Below, in pieces: positions 13,913 through 26,760 of a stretch of 64,000 nt of DNA. The notes under the pieces are model-generated. The model was not told the origin of the DNA. It saw only the letters and a program-made list of their open reading frames with translations, and did no database searches. Source of the stretch: Chaetorhynchus papuensis (lineage: Eukaryota > Chordata > Aves > Passeriformes > Rhipiduridae); assembly GCA_013396525.1 (NCBI GenBank), contig VWYX01000342.1, forward strand, positions 186,001 to 250,000. Reading direction: 5' to 3'. How positions within the stretch are numbered: the first letter of the stretch is position 1; every line of letters begins with the position of its first letter. Both the position numbers and the translations under genes were made by a program.

Positions 13913-14156
13913 TACAGAATCTCAGAACAGCTGAGGTGGGAAGGGACCTCTGGAGACAATCTAGTTCAGTCTCCCTGCTCAGAGCAGGGTCAGCTGGAGC
14001 AGGGAGCTCAGGGCCATTACCAGTTGCATTTTGAGTATCCACAAGGGTGAAAATGCCACAACCTCTCTGGGTGCCTTCCCATGTTCTGACAGCCCCACAG
14101 TAAAATCCAAGATTTTTTTTACGTTTCAGTGGATTTTTCTGTATTTCAACTTGAGC
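13913..14156 (-). mobile_element. CR1 LINE fragment, antisense
   Basis: Read on the plus strand it shows the reverse-complement CR1 pattern: ACAGAATCTCAGAACAG, GGAAGGGACCTCTGGAGA, TGCCACAACCTCTCTGGGTG and CCCACAGTAAA. It is a truncated, diverged 3' fragment. Confidence 0.85.
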
Positions 14157-17100
14157 CAAAAAAGATCACATGGTGACACTATTTGCACTATTGTTCTGAA
14201 TCTAGCAAAGTCGTTGTGCATCCTGGGAGGTTACAGGAAGTACTACCTAAAGACAGGAATGAATGCACAGGCAGGTACGCTCAGTGTTCAGTTCTAAAGT
14301 AAGGAAGTTGTCCAAGTAGAAGAGCAAACCTGGCTTAAAACACAGCCAGAAAAGCAGCCACTTTTCACCTGCTCTGGATCGTAAGGATGGAAATCTCATC
14401 TCAGGCGACTCTGGCAAGGTCATATGCTGCACATACAGCTCAGCAAACCTTTACTCGTGCAGGATTAATGATCAGGGTACGCTAGCTCATGGTGGAACAG
14501 TTATCTGAGCACTGACCCACTCATACTTTTGCCTTGATGGCTTGCCTGTCTAGAGAGCTGTCTGGATGTATTCCTTGACAGGGATAACGGGTCTGGTGAG
14601 TGCCCTAGAGAGACAGACATGAGTATTCAAATGCCAGAGCAGCTCTGAAGTGCAAGGTGCAGCTGTGTGCCTTCAGGTTTCCTTCAGCTATCTATGATCA
14701 CTTTGTAAATCTCCTCTCAGTCAAACCACACCAGAAGTGATAATGCTCCCTGCATAACAAAATGCATATGGCCTTGAAAAGACAGAAAATGCAGTTGTCT
14801 TTTGGGTTGTGGGTAGGACAGCTCATTTATGGCTGAAACAATTTTTGTTGACTACGGTTGATCTCTCTTCAGTGAGACTAACCTCCTTTAATCTGAACAA
14901 TGCCATGGTGAGCCTCCTCAGGTCACAGAGCAGTGGGGTGGCCCCTGTGCTAGCAAATTAAAAAGGTTGTTCAAAGCCTTAGCCCTAGAAATTTTGAGTT
15001 TTTTCTTGAGAGATGCTGAAATGTGGAGGGGAACTTCCCAGTAGGCTTATTAGTGGCCAGAGATCTGCTTGTTTTCAAAATTCTGGTATCTGACCAGTGC
15101 TGGTTGCTCTCACTTTACACAGTAGGCAAACCTCACCGAATCCTCCATACATCAGTCTTCAGAAGGTCTGCAGGCAAAACGTTTAAATACAAGATATACA
15201 TGGGACCCTCAGTTTGTAAGTGAGAACCTGAATATCATCTCAGCTCCCTGATAGTCATTCCATTGGAGTGGATTTCCAGGGCAAGGCCTGGAGGAATGGA
15301 GGTGACAGTGGCAGGGCAGAGTGAGAAGAAAGCACAGACCAGACTGCTGACAGCAGCAGCAGAGAACATCTCTGTCCCTCCTCATCCCCCGTCAATCCTC
15401 TGCTCTCTATGCTGAAACTAAACCAGTGGCTATGAGTGGAGCTGCAACCCATGACAGTAGCCAGAGACTGAGAAAAAACAAATGGAGCAAGGGAACAGAT
15501 TGGAGGAAAAGAAAAAAGGGAGGCAGTGGCACATGAACCAGTTTAATAGGTTGGATGGGGAGGGTGTAGGATCAGGTACAGAACCCTCAAATTTCCCAGC
15601 CTGGGCCAACAGGAGGACAGCTCACATGGGGCCTGAATTCAGATGAAGAGAAATGGTCTTCATTTTGTCCAAGCCAAGAGGACCTTGAAGCACAAGCCCA
15701 TGTTTCCCATGTGCTTGAACTGCCAAACTGAATTTGCTTGCAGGCATACCCATGGCCAGAGTCAGCCTTTTGTGGACCCTAGAAGGCCTGGGGATGAGGT
15801 TGGTGCTGGGAAGCTCAATATGACCAAGTCTTGGGAAGCATGGCATTGCCCAGAGGCAAATATTTAGGCTGTGGTGGTAACTGGCAAATGCTAAGGAAAT
15901 GCAGAATGACAGACAGAGCCTCTGTTTCTCTGTCTCTCACCTGTGCTCAGTGCTACCTGCAAATACTTCCTATCTTTTCTCAAAGGAGGCAACTGAAAAA
16001 GATTTTTAAATGACTGTGTAGCGGTTTCCTGCACAAAAATGGATGTATCATATTCCTGATTTGTTCTTATCTGAATTTTTTACTTTATATTTCTTTATTA
16101 ACTCTAAAAACACATTATAGAAGAATAAAGTAAAGTTTAGGATTCTAAGTCACAAAGCAGGTTTGGTCCTCCACATTGGCTAGGTGCCATTATACAGTCT
16201 ATCCTAAGCCTTCCTTTCCCTTCTCCAACTGAGTTTACTTCTCTTTCGAGTGCATGGGTAACAGAAATGACACAAATATGTCTCCTTCCTGTCTATTTTT
16301 CTCATTTTCTTCAAGTTGGGTCCCTCAGTGTCTGAAAATTCTTTTCGGGGATGGAGTTTTTCATGACATACGTTGAACATATAGTACACATATCTGTAGC
16401 CCTAGACTGAACTGTGAGGCATCAAGGAGAAAGATTTGCTATCAAGAGGCCTACAGCTGTTATTATTATTGCCATTTTGGAGAAAGAGAAGCTCTGCTTC
16501 TGCAAGTGTTTAAATTGACCAAGCAATTACTTTTAATGCTTTTATTCCTATTCCCCTCTCACAAATATTTGCTGCAAACTGGTAGTTTCATCTCACTCAA
16601 ATAAGCACCAGATTCCTTTGGGGGAAAGATTGGCTCTAGGCAGACGTTCTGCTTAGCCAACTTCCTTTCTTTGGAGGGAAAAGAAAAAGATGTCAACACA
16701 AACACAAGTGTGTGATTGATGAGATGTTTTAGGGCATGGGGGAATGTTTCCAGATTTAGTATGTGTTGCCCTTTAATGATGAGGAAAATAGGTAGATCCT
16801 GAAAGCTTATTTTACTTACATAAACTTACTTATTTGCTGGCCTGCTAAAGGCTAGACCTTGGCCAAGGATAAAACAAATAAATAAATAATATTTCTTCTG
16901 TTGAGTTAGGGATATTTAACTTTTAACTTAGTTTTCAAAAGGCGTAATTTGCATTGGTACACAGATGGCTTTATAAATATGAAAAAGTGTGTGGGTAATG
17001 AGTCCTTCAACACCGTGCATTTGGGGTTTTTTCACCAGTTAGTCTAGAACAAAACTGACAATTCCTGTGGGCAATGTGAGCTTGGAGACCAAGAACTCAG

Positions 17101-20100
17101 TGGTGTCAGTGACCAACATCTTGTGTATTTTCTTAGAAATTCAGGATTAATTATCTAAGAACAGCTGAGCACTTTAACCAATTGTGATAGATTGTTTTAG
17201 GGAATGGGTTTCTCCTGTTAGACTTGCTTCCTTGTGATTAATAAGGCTCATTAGGAAAATTGATTTGAACCTTGACAGCTGTCACTCATGCCAGTTCAGA
17301 TTTGTATAGACAAATTTATAACATTGTCATAGAAGAAACACATTTTCCCTCAGAACATACATGAGTACAGAAGGAAAAAAGAAAGGATTTTATATCATCA
17401 CAGTACTGTTCTTTCTCATCCAGACAACCAGTGAAGTCTTCCTGAGAGGACTTTCCCAATTCTTAATAAACTACCTCCTTTCCCAGGCATTTGACTGATT
17501 TGTTTGATCATCCCTTAAGAACATTATTTTTAGGAGTTTTGTCTATTTGATTTGCTAAAAAAATACAACTGTAAATTTGTTGGGGTTTTGCCTGCCCCTT
17601 TGTGTTTAAAACCTCATCCAAAGTGAAATCATTTGGAAGGATCAAAAATTATTCCTTTATTGAATTTCCTGTCTGTGTTTTGATTTTATCTAAATTCTCT
17701 TTTTAATGTTGCAATAATTCTTTTGGTACAACAGATTTCATTTGGAAGAAAAAGAAGAAAAAAGTTTTCTTTGCTCTGCATGTCTTATGGATCGTCATGA
17801 TTTTACCTTTCCCGTTTTTATCTCATTTATAGATCTGTAAGGTTTCTTCTGTTTCATGACAGGAAAGGGTACATAAGGGATGCTGCCTTGGCCCATTGCA
17901 GTTACAGGAAGGAGGAGGAATGAGGAGGGACCATGTTCCCAGGCAGCACCTGTGACAAGTAGAGTTCCTAGTTTGTGCTATAACTCTTTCAACACTGTGA
18001 CCAAATGGTCTTTCAGCTGCTGAGCCTGTGCTCCAAACAGTTTCTTTGGAAATGGGCAAGGTTCAGCTCAAGCCTAAAGATTCCAGAGAGGATGGGTTGT
18101 CTAAGTCTGAAAGTGCTTGATGTGTGAGACTTCCCTGGATCGTTGTATTTGACTTCCAGCTTATTACCTGGAGTGTCTCTGACTAAGAGGAGAACAATTT
18201 CCTTATAACCACATGGTATCGTTGGGAATTGGATTTCCTGTTCTAGCAGTAACACCTTGCAGTCCTGCATTAGAAAGGATTGGTTTTATCTTTTAGTGTC
18301 TCTTGCAATACAGATTTTCCCCTTTCTTTTACAGAGCAGAAGGTTCAGCAAAGGTGTCAACAAATTGCAAAAGTCCTGTCTGTGGGCGTGGTTTCAGTAA
18401 TGTTAAATATGGAGCTTTCCCTAGACACTTCTCTGCAGCCAAAGACTCAAATATTCAAATAAATAAATTTAATGGCTCAATGGTTCTCCTCTCCATTGGT
18501 GTGAATTTTCCTTTACATGCCAGAGAGCTAACAGAAGAGCCAAGTGGCTTGAATCATGATAACCATGTTGCCAGTAAAAGGCAAGCTCTATGTTTGGATT
18601 GGCAAAGGCACTGAGGAACGTACCAGCTGTGAATTATTTCTTCTCCTTGAGTAAGGGGGTTTTCCGGGCAATTAAAAATGAAGCCAAATTATCGTGGACT
18701 GGGAATGATAAGGAAGTTGAGGAAAATACAAAAAAGAGCTGAGAAAAGTCCAGAATGAGCTCCCCCGTGTTGTTAAAAATTATGCATGTTCGTCCTCTAT
18801 AGTCAAGCGGCGGACTGCTCTGCACACCTCTGAGGAAGAGGGAGCAGATGAACCTGAGTGAGGACAAAGACTCGGGAAAACCTACATCCATTCTCCTGAC
18901 ATAGCCAATATTAGATTTTCTAAAGAAGAGTGTGCATGTGGGGGAAAGATGTGAATTAGCACTCTTCGTAAACTATGAAAAATCTTAGTTAAGGCATGGA
19001 AGTTGGAGCTAGAAAGATCCTGTTAATCCATCTAATTCAGACTTATCACTCCAGGAGGGCTCTCTCATGATATTTCTAGTGACTCATCTAGCCCCACTTA
19101 AATTCATATCTATGAGGTTATTACTTCCTCTTGCTTTTTAGGAATCATAATCATGGAAAGTGGGAATCCAGGCTTAACCGCTAAGAAATGGAAATTTATT
19201 GCATCAGAATGCATAGCTCAGCTCCAGCAGAAATCTCCCTTTTCCTTTGTCATTTAAAAATGAATTGTTTTTTCTCCTGCTCCTCAAATGTCTTGATTTT
19301 TTATGTCTCATACCTTAAATACTCCATAAAAAATGCCTAAATCATGTTTTTTTCTGATAAGCTCTTGCAAGATTCCTTCTGTACCCAATTAGCTGTGAGA
19401 CACCTGTGGGGCAGCACCAGTACCAGACCTCGATGGGCACCAACTTTCCTGACATTACAGACAATGCTGAGGCTGGAGTGGCAGCATTTATAGATTATAT
19501 ATAGATTTTTAACGGTGTAATGCTAAATGGCTGACTCTGCCTGGGGTACCTTGTGGCCACAAACAAAAACCAACTGGATGAATAGAGAAGGTCGTAAAAC
19601 CACTTTTCTCCTGATGCCATGAGGTAACAGCCACTGAGAGAAGGCTGGCCAGGCTCTGTGGGGAGCCCAGACGTGAGCTGCTGCTGTGCAAGTCTTGTAG
19701 CCAGCTGCTGCCTGGGTGATGCTGTCTCTGTATCGAGGCACAGCCCAAAGGGAGGGAGGATCCCAGAAAAAGACATGATGCCTTTTCCTTTCATTGGCAG
19801 GAGAATATCTTACACATAAATGATAAAAAGACTTTATCAACGCAGAAAACCCCACATATTTTTCAGGTCAGGCTACCACACAAACCATAACAGAATTTCT
19901 TGCAGGTATTTCCATTTCAGGCTTTTGGGTGATGAAGGACAAACTTTACCAGGTCACCAGGACTAGATACTGATGGTGCCATGAGTTCTCTGAAGAATCT
20001 CAAACATAAAATTACTAAACTATTGCACATGGGAATAACATATAGTTTAAACCTTCAGCAATACCAAAGAAAGGAAAGCTGACAAAGGTAACTTCGGTTG

Positions 20101-23100
20101 CTGAAGAGTGGTCTTGGAACGTGTAGACAAGTGGGTCTAATTTTTCATTCTGGAAAATCAGTAAAAAATCTTCCTAAAGAGTAGAACAAATAGATTTTGG
20201 ATAATACATTACAAAAAGGAACAGGCAGTATGGATATTATCAAGGCAGTTATGCCTCACAGAGCTATTAGAGTCCTTAGTAAGTAATATATGTGGATCCA
20301 TGTAGTATATATGGACTTTCTACAAGCTTTCAGCGAGATCATTAGCCAGAGGTCTTAAAAACCCTAAAAACTCTTAAAACCCCCTCCAACTAGGAAAGAA
20401 GCCCCTTTGGAGCAAATAACTGCTAAAAGATAGAGAATGAAAACTTTTAGCAATGGAATGAGGTTACTAATGCAGCCCCACGAGAGACACATTACTGCAG
20501 GCTGTACTGTTAAATATACCCATACATGATTTGTGAGCAGAACAGAGAGGTGCTGAAGCCTGAAGGTGATTTGGGATACTCGGGGGAAAGATGACACTGA
20601 GAAACTGGAGTGTGATAGCACAGGATGAGGCAACAGAGGAATAAAACTATGGATGAAATGTAGAGTACTGCACACAGGGTGTGGGGAGGAGGGGGGATAC
20701 CAGCACTCACTTTAGATATGGCTTGTTTTTTATACTTCTTCCCAAAGTACCTGTACATATCTTCTGTTGGCCAGACAACAGAGGGATGCATTGTCAATCT
20801 GAACCAATGTGGCCGTTTTGTTGTGGTTAGAAATTTTAATGGAAAAACTGGGAAGAGATGCAGAATTCATTAGTCTACTTCTAAGTGTTTTGTGCTTTCT
20901 TAATCTCTCTGCAATGATGAATTTTATCTTAAAATGTTTGAACTATTGCTACTGTAATACTGTCAGAAGACAGACTTACAGGCCAATACATATAAATTGT
21001 GTCATTCTCACCATGCAACCAGAAAAGCAGAGGAAACTCAGATATGTTGCAACGGTAATAAGATAGAAGTGTATATAAATACTTGAATGCTTCTGTTTTA
21101 TGTAAGACAAAAAAATAATGGTTTAAATCTCCTGAGAATTCACTTCTGAACTTGTGAAGCATAGGCAAAATATTATGCTTTGGACAAGAAATGAATTTTA
21201 ATACTGGCATGGCTAAACCTAGTATGGATGATTATATTCTATTTATGCAAATATAAAGTTTTAACCTTTTTTCTTTGTCTTTATTTTTTTCCTTACAGTA
21301 CTCTTATGTGTTCCTCTAAAGATGGTGATTTGAACTTGGATTTGTTAAATTCCCCTGTTGCTTTAAGGGGTTCCTTTCTGTGCTATTTGAGAAAGATCAA
21401 GGTTCTCTGGAGAGCAAGAGTGAAAAACATCGCATCAGTGACTTGTTCAGGGCCTTTGAGTCTGATGCTGTCAATTTGTCACACACCAAACCCCATCTGG
21501 CTGTGGCCTTCGTGCACCAACACTGACGGTGAACGGAGCAGGAGTGTGGGAGGGACTGGCCACTCCAGGACCTCAGTCCTTGCTCAGGGCTGTCTTCTAG
21601 AAAAGTCTTAGCTTTGCCTTTCCCTCTCTTGTAGTCCATGCACAGTGCTGGGTGGAAGGGTGACACCAACGAGTGGTATTTACGCTCAGAGACAGAGAGT
21701 TTCTGGGTTCTCCCTAGGCCACTCTTTGCACATGAAAAGCCACAGTGGAACAGATACTGTTTAGTCTGGCTGGCAGCACCATGAAGAGAGCATCAGCTTC
21801 TCTCCTGTTTCTCGATTTTTATTTCTCCTCTGTGCTCTTCCCCTGAATGCCACCAGTTCTATACTGGAATGTGCTGCACATGTTTGAAAAGCATTATCAT
21901 AAGCTCAAGGGTTGCCAGCATTTTGCGATCCTTGTGTGGCAGTGAGTGGAACCTGGTCTATTGCTGAAACAGAACCTCTGGAAAGGGATGAAGAATAAAC
22001 CAGAAAATTGCTTCTGTCTGGTGAACTAGAAAAAAAAGTCTATGGAAAGAATTCCCCTTCATAAACTGTAAATTGTACTTGTAGTCTATTGAGCCCAGAT
22101 ATGCATGTTCTTTCTATTACAGCTCATGAACTCACAACTGGAATTTGCTTTTTATAAAAGAATGAAAGAAGAAGAAAAAAAAGATGCAGTGAGCCAGCCC
22201 ATAAAGCAGTTTTGGACTCTAAAATTATATTAGAATTGGAATTTTTAAACTTATGTAGAAACATTACTGTGTTAAAATGTCTGAAATGAGGTATTTTCAA
22301 CACAGAAGTTAAACTAAAAGAAATGCCAGTAGTTTAGGGCAGGAAATTACAAATTGAAGCACTTAGTTTAAAAGGGATTATGGCTAATGTAAAATAGGCC
22401 TTTCACTTAGCACTTCTTTGCTGCTTTGGCAACCAGGCACCAAAAGACAGTAACATTATTTGTGGCTATAAAATGCTATGAGTAAAGTCATGTTACAGGA
22501 CTAAAAAACTGAGAAATCAAACCTTGTGAGGAGTCTTCTTACACCACTTAGACTTGTTCCTGCCCCGACAACGGTGATAGAGAAAGGAAAACAAGAACAA
22601 GCTCCCTAAAATGGGAAAAGCAGTGCACCAAGGCCACAAAAATCTGTGACTCTTCAATTTATCTTCAGTTCTTCTGATCTTGGGTCTGGGCTGTTTGTTT
22701 TGTTTTTTTTTTTTTCTGAGAGAAGAAGGATTAGGTCTGGATTCCAGCAAGAAAAGAGCACACAGGGCCCTCAAAGACTGTTGAGAATCAGTGGGTACAA
22801 ACAGGTACATACGAGAGGAACTGCAGCTTTCCCAGGCTGGGATCCAGCACTGTCCCCACCCCAACACTGACCTCCTAAGTGACCCGTAAAAGAAAAGTAG
22901 CAAGAAGAGCAAGACAACCAAAACCAAGGCAGAATTAGCAGAGAGGTAGAAATGGATGTGCTTGCACTCCCACAGCTGTGTTGGTTGCCCCATGTAGAAG
23001 CATATCAGGTCACTGGAGCGTGTGGGGCTAATTTCGACCTAACCTGAGGTCTTACGGCACTGCTGTTACACTGCAATCGGTCGTGTCCTGTTGCAAGACC

Positions 23101-24259
23101 ACAGAGAGACCCTAAGTTAAGTGCTTAAGCTTTTGAGAATGTTTACTAGAAGTAGTTATAGACACTAAGAGAAGACCTCTTGCAGGGACAAATGTTTTAG
23201 CCTGTAGCTGCATCAGTTATTGTTCAAAGGGTTCAGGCTGTCCCAACAAAAACACGTTGCTTTGCAACAGTTCATATCTTAATTCTTTAGAATTCCTTAC
23301 AGGACTGGGAAAGAAGCAGCATGTGAGATAAATGAAGTGGCAAAAAGATGTATGGGAAGAACCTGTGATTATTAACTGAAACAGTTCAGCATAGACTGTA
23401 ATTCCATCAGTGTGACTATGCTGATTTATGCCATCTGAAGCTGAGATTGTTTGTTTGCTTGTCTTAATTGCATTTAAAAAGTAAAGCATTCATTTCTAAT
23501 CCTCATGTTTGCAGAGAAGTGCTTGAAAATTTAAGTGCATCTAATTGTTCAAAGAAGCAGAATGCAATTATAAGACAACCTAGTGGTATTATTACTTAAT
23601 CTTGTGGTACTTAGCGAAATTATTCCTATTTTTGATCAGACTATTTTGAGAATTTGATTGGAGTTTTGCGTAATGCTAGTTTCCCCTCATTTTTTGGTGC
23701 ATCTTTCAAACAGTGTCAAAAGGCAGTAAACATCACTTAAAGTAAGCAATCTTTAGCACAAAAATTGGGCAAGTTTGACAGAAGCAGATCTAGTGAATGT
23801 ACTAAGTGAATTACGCTCTGCTTATCTGGAGAAATTCCTTGGTTGCATCCTGTACAAATTCCTAGGAATTTTTGACTCTATAATTTGCAAATATATTTCT
23901 CAGAATTTGACACCAAAATATTTGAAACCTCTTTGGACCAAATGACCAGAAAGAAAAGAACTGAAATGCGTGACCACATTGAAATTAGTTTGCAAACTTT
24001 AAATTATTTTCAGGAGGATGTTTTTTTCCCAGCAATTTAACATTGTAGAATGTGCTGGTTTGGCTGTACCAGAGACTGAATTCTCCATTCGCCAGCCAGA
24101 TACCGAGCAAGAAGCAGCATGTACAGTCAACCAAATCTTTTCTTACTTTTATGTCTTGTCTTAGGTGGTGTTCTGCCAATGTTCAGTGAGTTACTGCTTT
24201 TGCTGCTGAGTCAGACTGTAACAAATGTCTGTTTCCTAGGGATGTTTTTTCTGGGCTCC
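14157..24259. other. Intergenic, no gene seen
   Basis: About 10 kb. Open frames at 19495-19855 overlap in three minus-strand frames. The 158-codon minus frame at 22517-22993 depends on a T-run and C/T tracts. None resembles a known protein. A G-rich run lies near 20675-20698. Confidence 0.6.
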
Positions 24260-24351
24260 TGTCCTGGTTTTAGCTAGGGTAGAGTTAATTTCTTCTCAGT
24301 AGTTGTTACAGTGCTGTGTTTTGAATTTGGAATGAGAATGGTGTTGATAAC
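24260..24351 (+). mobile_element. Truncated LTR, same family as 3855-4408
   Basis: TGTCCTGGTTTTAGCTAGGG through GTGTTGATAAC matches the first roughly 90 bases of the LTR at 3855-4408, in the opposite orientation. The similarity then stops abruptly, so the rest was deleted or has diverged. Confidence 0.82.
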
Positions 24352-25794
24352 TACTATTAAGGAGGAGAAACAATTATTTTCTCATCCTTTTCAAAGAATG
24401 TAAACCTGAAAGAGGGTGCTCAGTGAAGATCTTGGATGGGAGGTGGGGAGTACAGCAGCTTTGCTCTGCACCTCTGTGTACCATGCTATCATGGGAAACC
24501 TGTCTTCTTCACAGAGCAATCTGCCTCGCATGCTAAAAAGCCCCAGACACCATGCAAATGTAAAAAACCAGTCAGTGAAATGGCAAAAAATTGTTACAGA
24601 TGAGCAATAACATCACAAAGACATCTAAAACTTCTTATTTGCCTAATATTCTTAGAGAATTAAAAAAAAAAAAGACCCAATAAACCCCTTCAATACCCAG
24701 CCAGGTGCTCCAGAACTGGAGGACGTCACAGTTGCAACTAATCAGGCATTTCTGCTGCAGCTGTTTATTATTCAGCTCCTCCACATGGACTTCTTTTTTC
24801 CCCTGCTTTTTCTTGAGGATGTTCCAATTTTTCTGAACCCAACAGGAGGTAGCATCTAGAGGGTTGACTCAACCCCTCAACACCAAAGGAAAATGTGCCA
24901 AGGAATGGCCTACAAGTCAAAGGGTATTTTGGGGTTGCAAGTTTGAAGAGTGACTCGCAGGTCACGCTGCTACAGGAGGTAGGTGGCTTCCCTGCAACCC
25001 TAGTGCTGTGTGGAAATTGGATGCAGGCAGTGGTTTTGCAGATGTGTTTGGAATCGAGTTTTGCGTGTACAACATGTAACTCAGTAACTGCTGATACTGA
25101 GTGAGACTAAATTCACACGTGCAAAGAGCCATATGAAACCCTATAAAATAGATAAGACTGCTCAGGAAGCTGCCTGAGGGGATGGCAGGAGGTAGAGGCA
25201 GCTCTGAAACTGACTACTGCAGCCTTACTTGTCCACTCAAAGGAGAGTAAAACTATTTTTAATTCAGCCATGCACCCCAGCCTACAATGTCCTCAGTTGT
25301 TGAATCTCTGCACTGGGTGAGTTCAGAAAAAACTTATGCTAGTGCCTTAAGTTATTAGATCCTCTGCTGGAAATTCTCATTTCAATGGATTTTCCCTCTA
25401 TTAAGCAGGAAAAATTTCCAGAACAGGAAAAATGTGTTATCCTCAGCACTGCTTGCAGTCAGGTGGCACTGCTCAGGCACAGATGGGCTCCTCTGAGCTC
25501 AGGAAAGCACAGGCTTGAAACCAATGTGGAACAAAAAGTGATTTCTGACAAAAACCAAAAACTTGTTTTGACCACTATTTCCCACAGTGGTTTTCTTTTT
25601 AGAAACATAAATACGTAAAAGGAAAACATCTGTCAGTGTCTGCAGGTTTTTTGTATATACAGTTTTTGTTTTAAATTGAAAAAAGATGCTGGAGAATTAA
25701 AAATATATCATTTCTTAACATATTCCAGTAAAAATTTTTGAGACCTTTCCAACATTTTCTCTTACTTTTCTTTAATGTCTTTTTTTCCTTATAG

Positions 25795-25928
25795 TTTATG
25801 CATCAATTTATCTGTGTCTTTACCCGGATTTGAAGCCAATTATACCAGACAGAATTTTAACATTTGGCATGTGACAGATTTCCTAGGAAAAGCTTTGGTC
25901 ATGAGTCGGGGTCTCTTTAGTGTCACGG
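25795..25928 (+). other. Isolated exon-like segment, gene unknown
   Basis: A strong pyrimidine tract and acceptor (TCTTTTTTTCCTTATAG) and a strong donor (ACGG|GTGAGT) bound 134 nt. One frame (phase 1 to phase 1) is open through 44 codons and includes LPGFEANYTRQNFNIWHV and ALVMSRGLFSVTG. I recognise no family. An open frame of this length also arises readily by chance. Confidence 0.22.
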
Positions 25929-26337
25929 GTGAGTCTCAGTGACATTTGCCTTTCCCTGCTTTCCCTCTAATGTGCGTTTTCATGAACTGCTCCATACAGA
26001 CGTTGAACTGTGTTTATTGAGCCAAGCGTGCGGCAGCCCTTTTCACAGAGAGGAAACAAGTCAAACGAAGATAAAACTTCCACTTTTGCATTTCTGATGT
26101 GGCTACAGAATAACAACGAGCACAGGCACAGCTACAGCTGCAACCAGCAGCGTGGCTTCTGGTGGCAAAGGCTTCCCACGTGGCTTATCTCTACTTACTC
26201 CATGGCTGCTTATCCCTGATTATTCCTCTACATTTCTGGATAGGATTTTTTCCTCACTGTTTCAGTCCCCCGGGCCTGAGTTACTTATTTTCAATCATGC
26301 ACCCATGCCTGAGCACTCCCAGCTCTCCTGCAGGCCC

Positions 26338-26760
26338 GGGGCTGCTCGGCGGGATGGGATCTGGGCTCTGCCACCTTCCCACGTGTGGCTTTGTGCCCAC
26401 GGCCGCACCTGCCTCCGGCTGCTGGCTAAGAATAGTGCCCTGCTCCGAGTTATCTCCGAGCTGCTGCCGCAGGAGCACAGATAGCGAGGGACGTGGCGCT
26501 GCTGAGGGTCACGGATGAAGCCTGGGGCTGAGATAAAGAGCACGAGGATCTGAGGGTGCCAGCGGGGCGCTCGGAAAGCTGCGTCTCCTTTCTGCTTTCT
26601 GTCTACCTCCAAAGTGTGCTCCGAGTGCCAGAGCGCTCACGGGGAGGTCCACGGGAAGTTTGAGGACAAGATGGCAGTTGGAATAATGATCTTGCAGAAA
26701 ATGAGCTTTGCTTAGCGCCGCTGTCGGGAGGAAGGTTTTGTTTCAGTGGCATAGCAACCG
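26338..26760. promoter_or_regulatory. CpG-rich patch, possible promoter
   Basis: By hand count about 27 CpG dinucleotides fall within 420 bases, while the surrounding intergenic DNA is AT-rich and nearly lacks CpG. No recognisable gene starts here, and open frames on both strands are explained by the high GC. It may be a CpG island serving a noncoding transcript, a distal element, or a GC-rich relic. Confidence 0.4.

Noticed and set aside
18990..19150. Possible ancient CR1/L3-like antisense repeat
   Set aside because: Only a few words resemble the consensus, which is too weak to support without a repeat search.
22517..22993. 158-codon minus-strand frame with two hydrophobic stretches and a Lys-rich run
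   Set aside because: The hydrophobic and Lys-rich parts come from C/T tracts and a T-run. There is no recognisable domain and no gene context.
26152..26612. Several overlapping 65-118-codon frames on both strands
   Set aside because: High GC lowers stop frequency on every frame. No frame is favoured and no protein family is recognisable.
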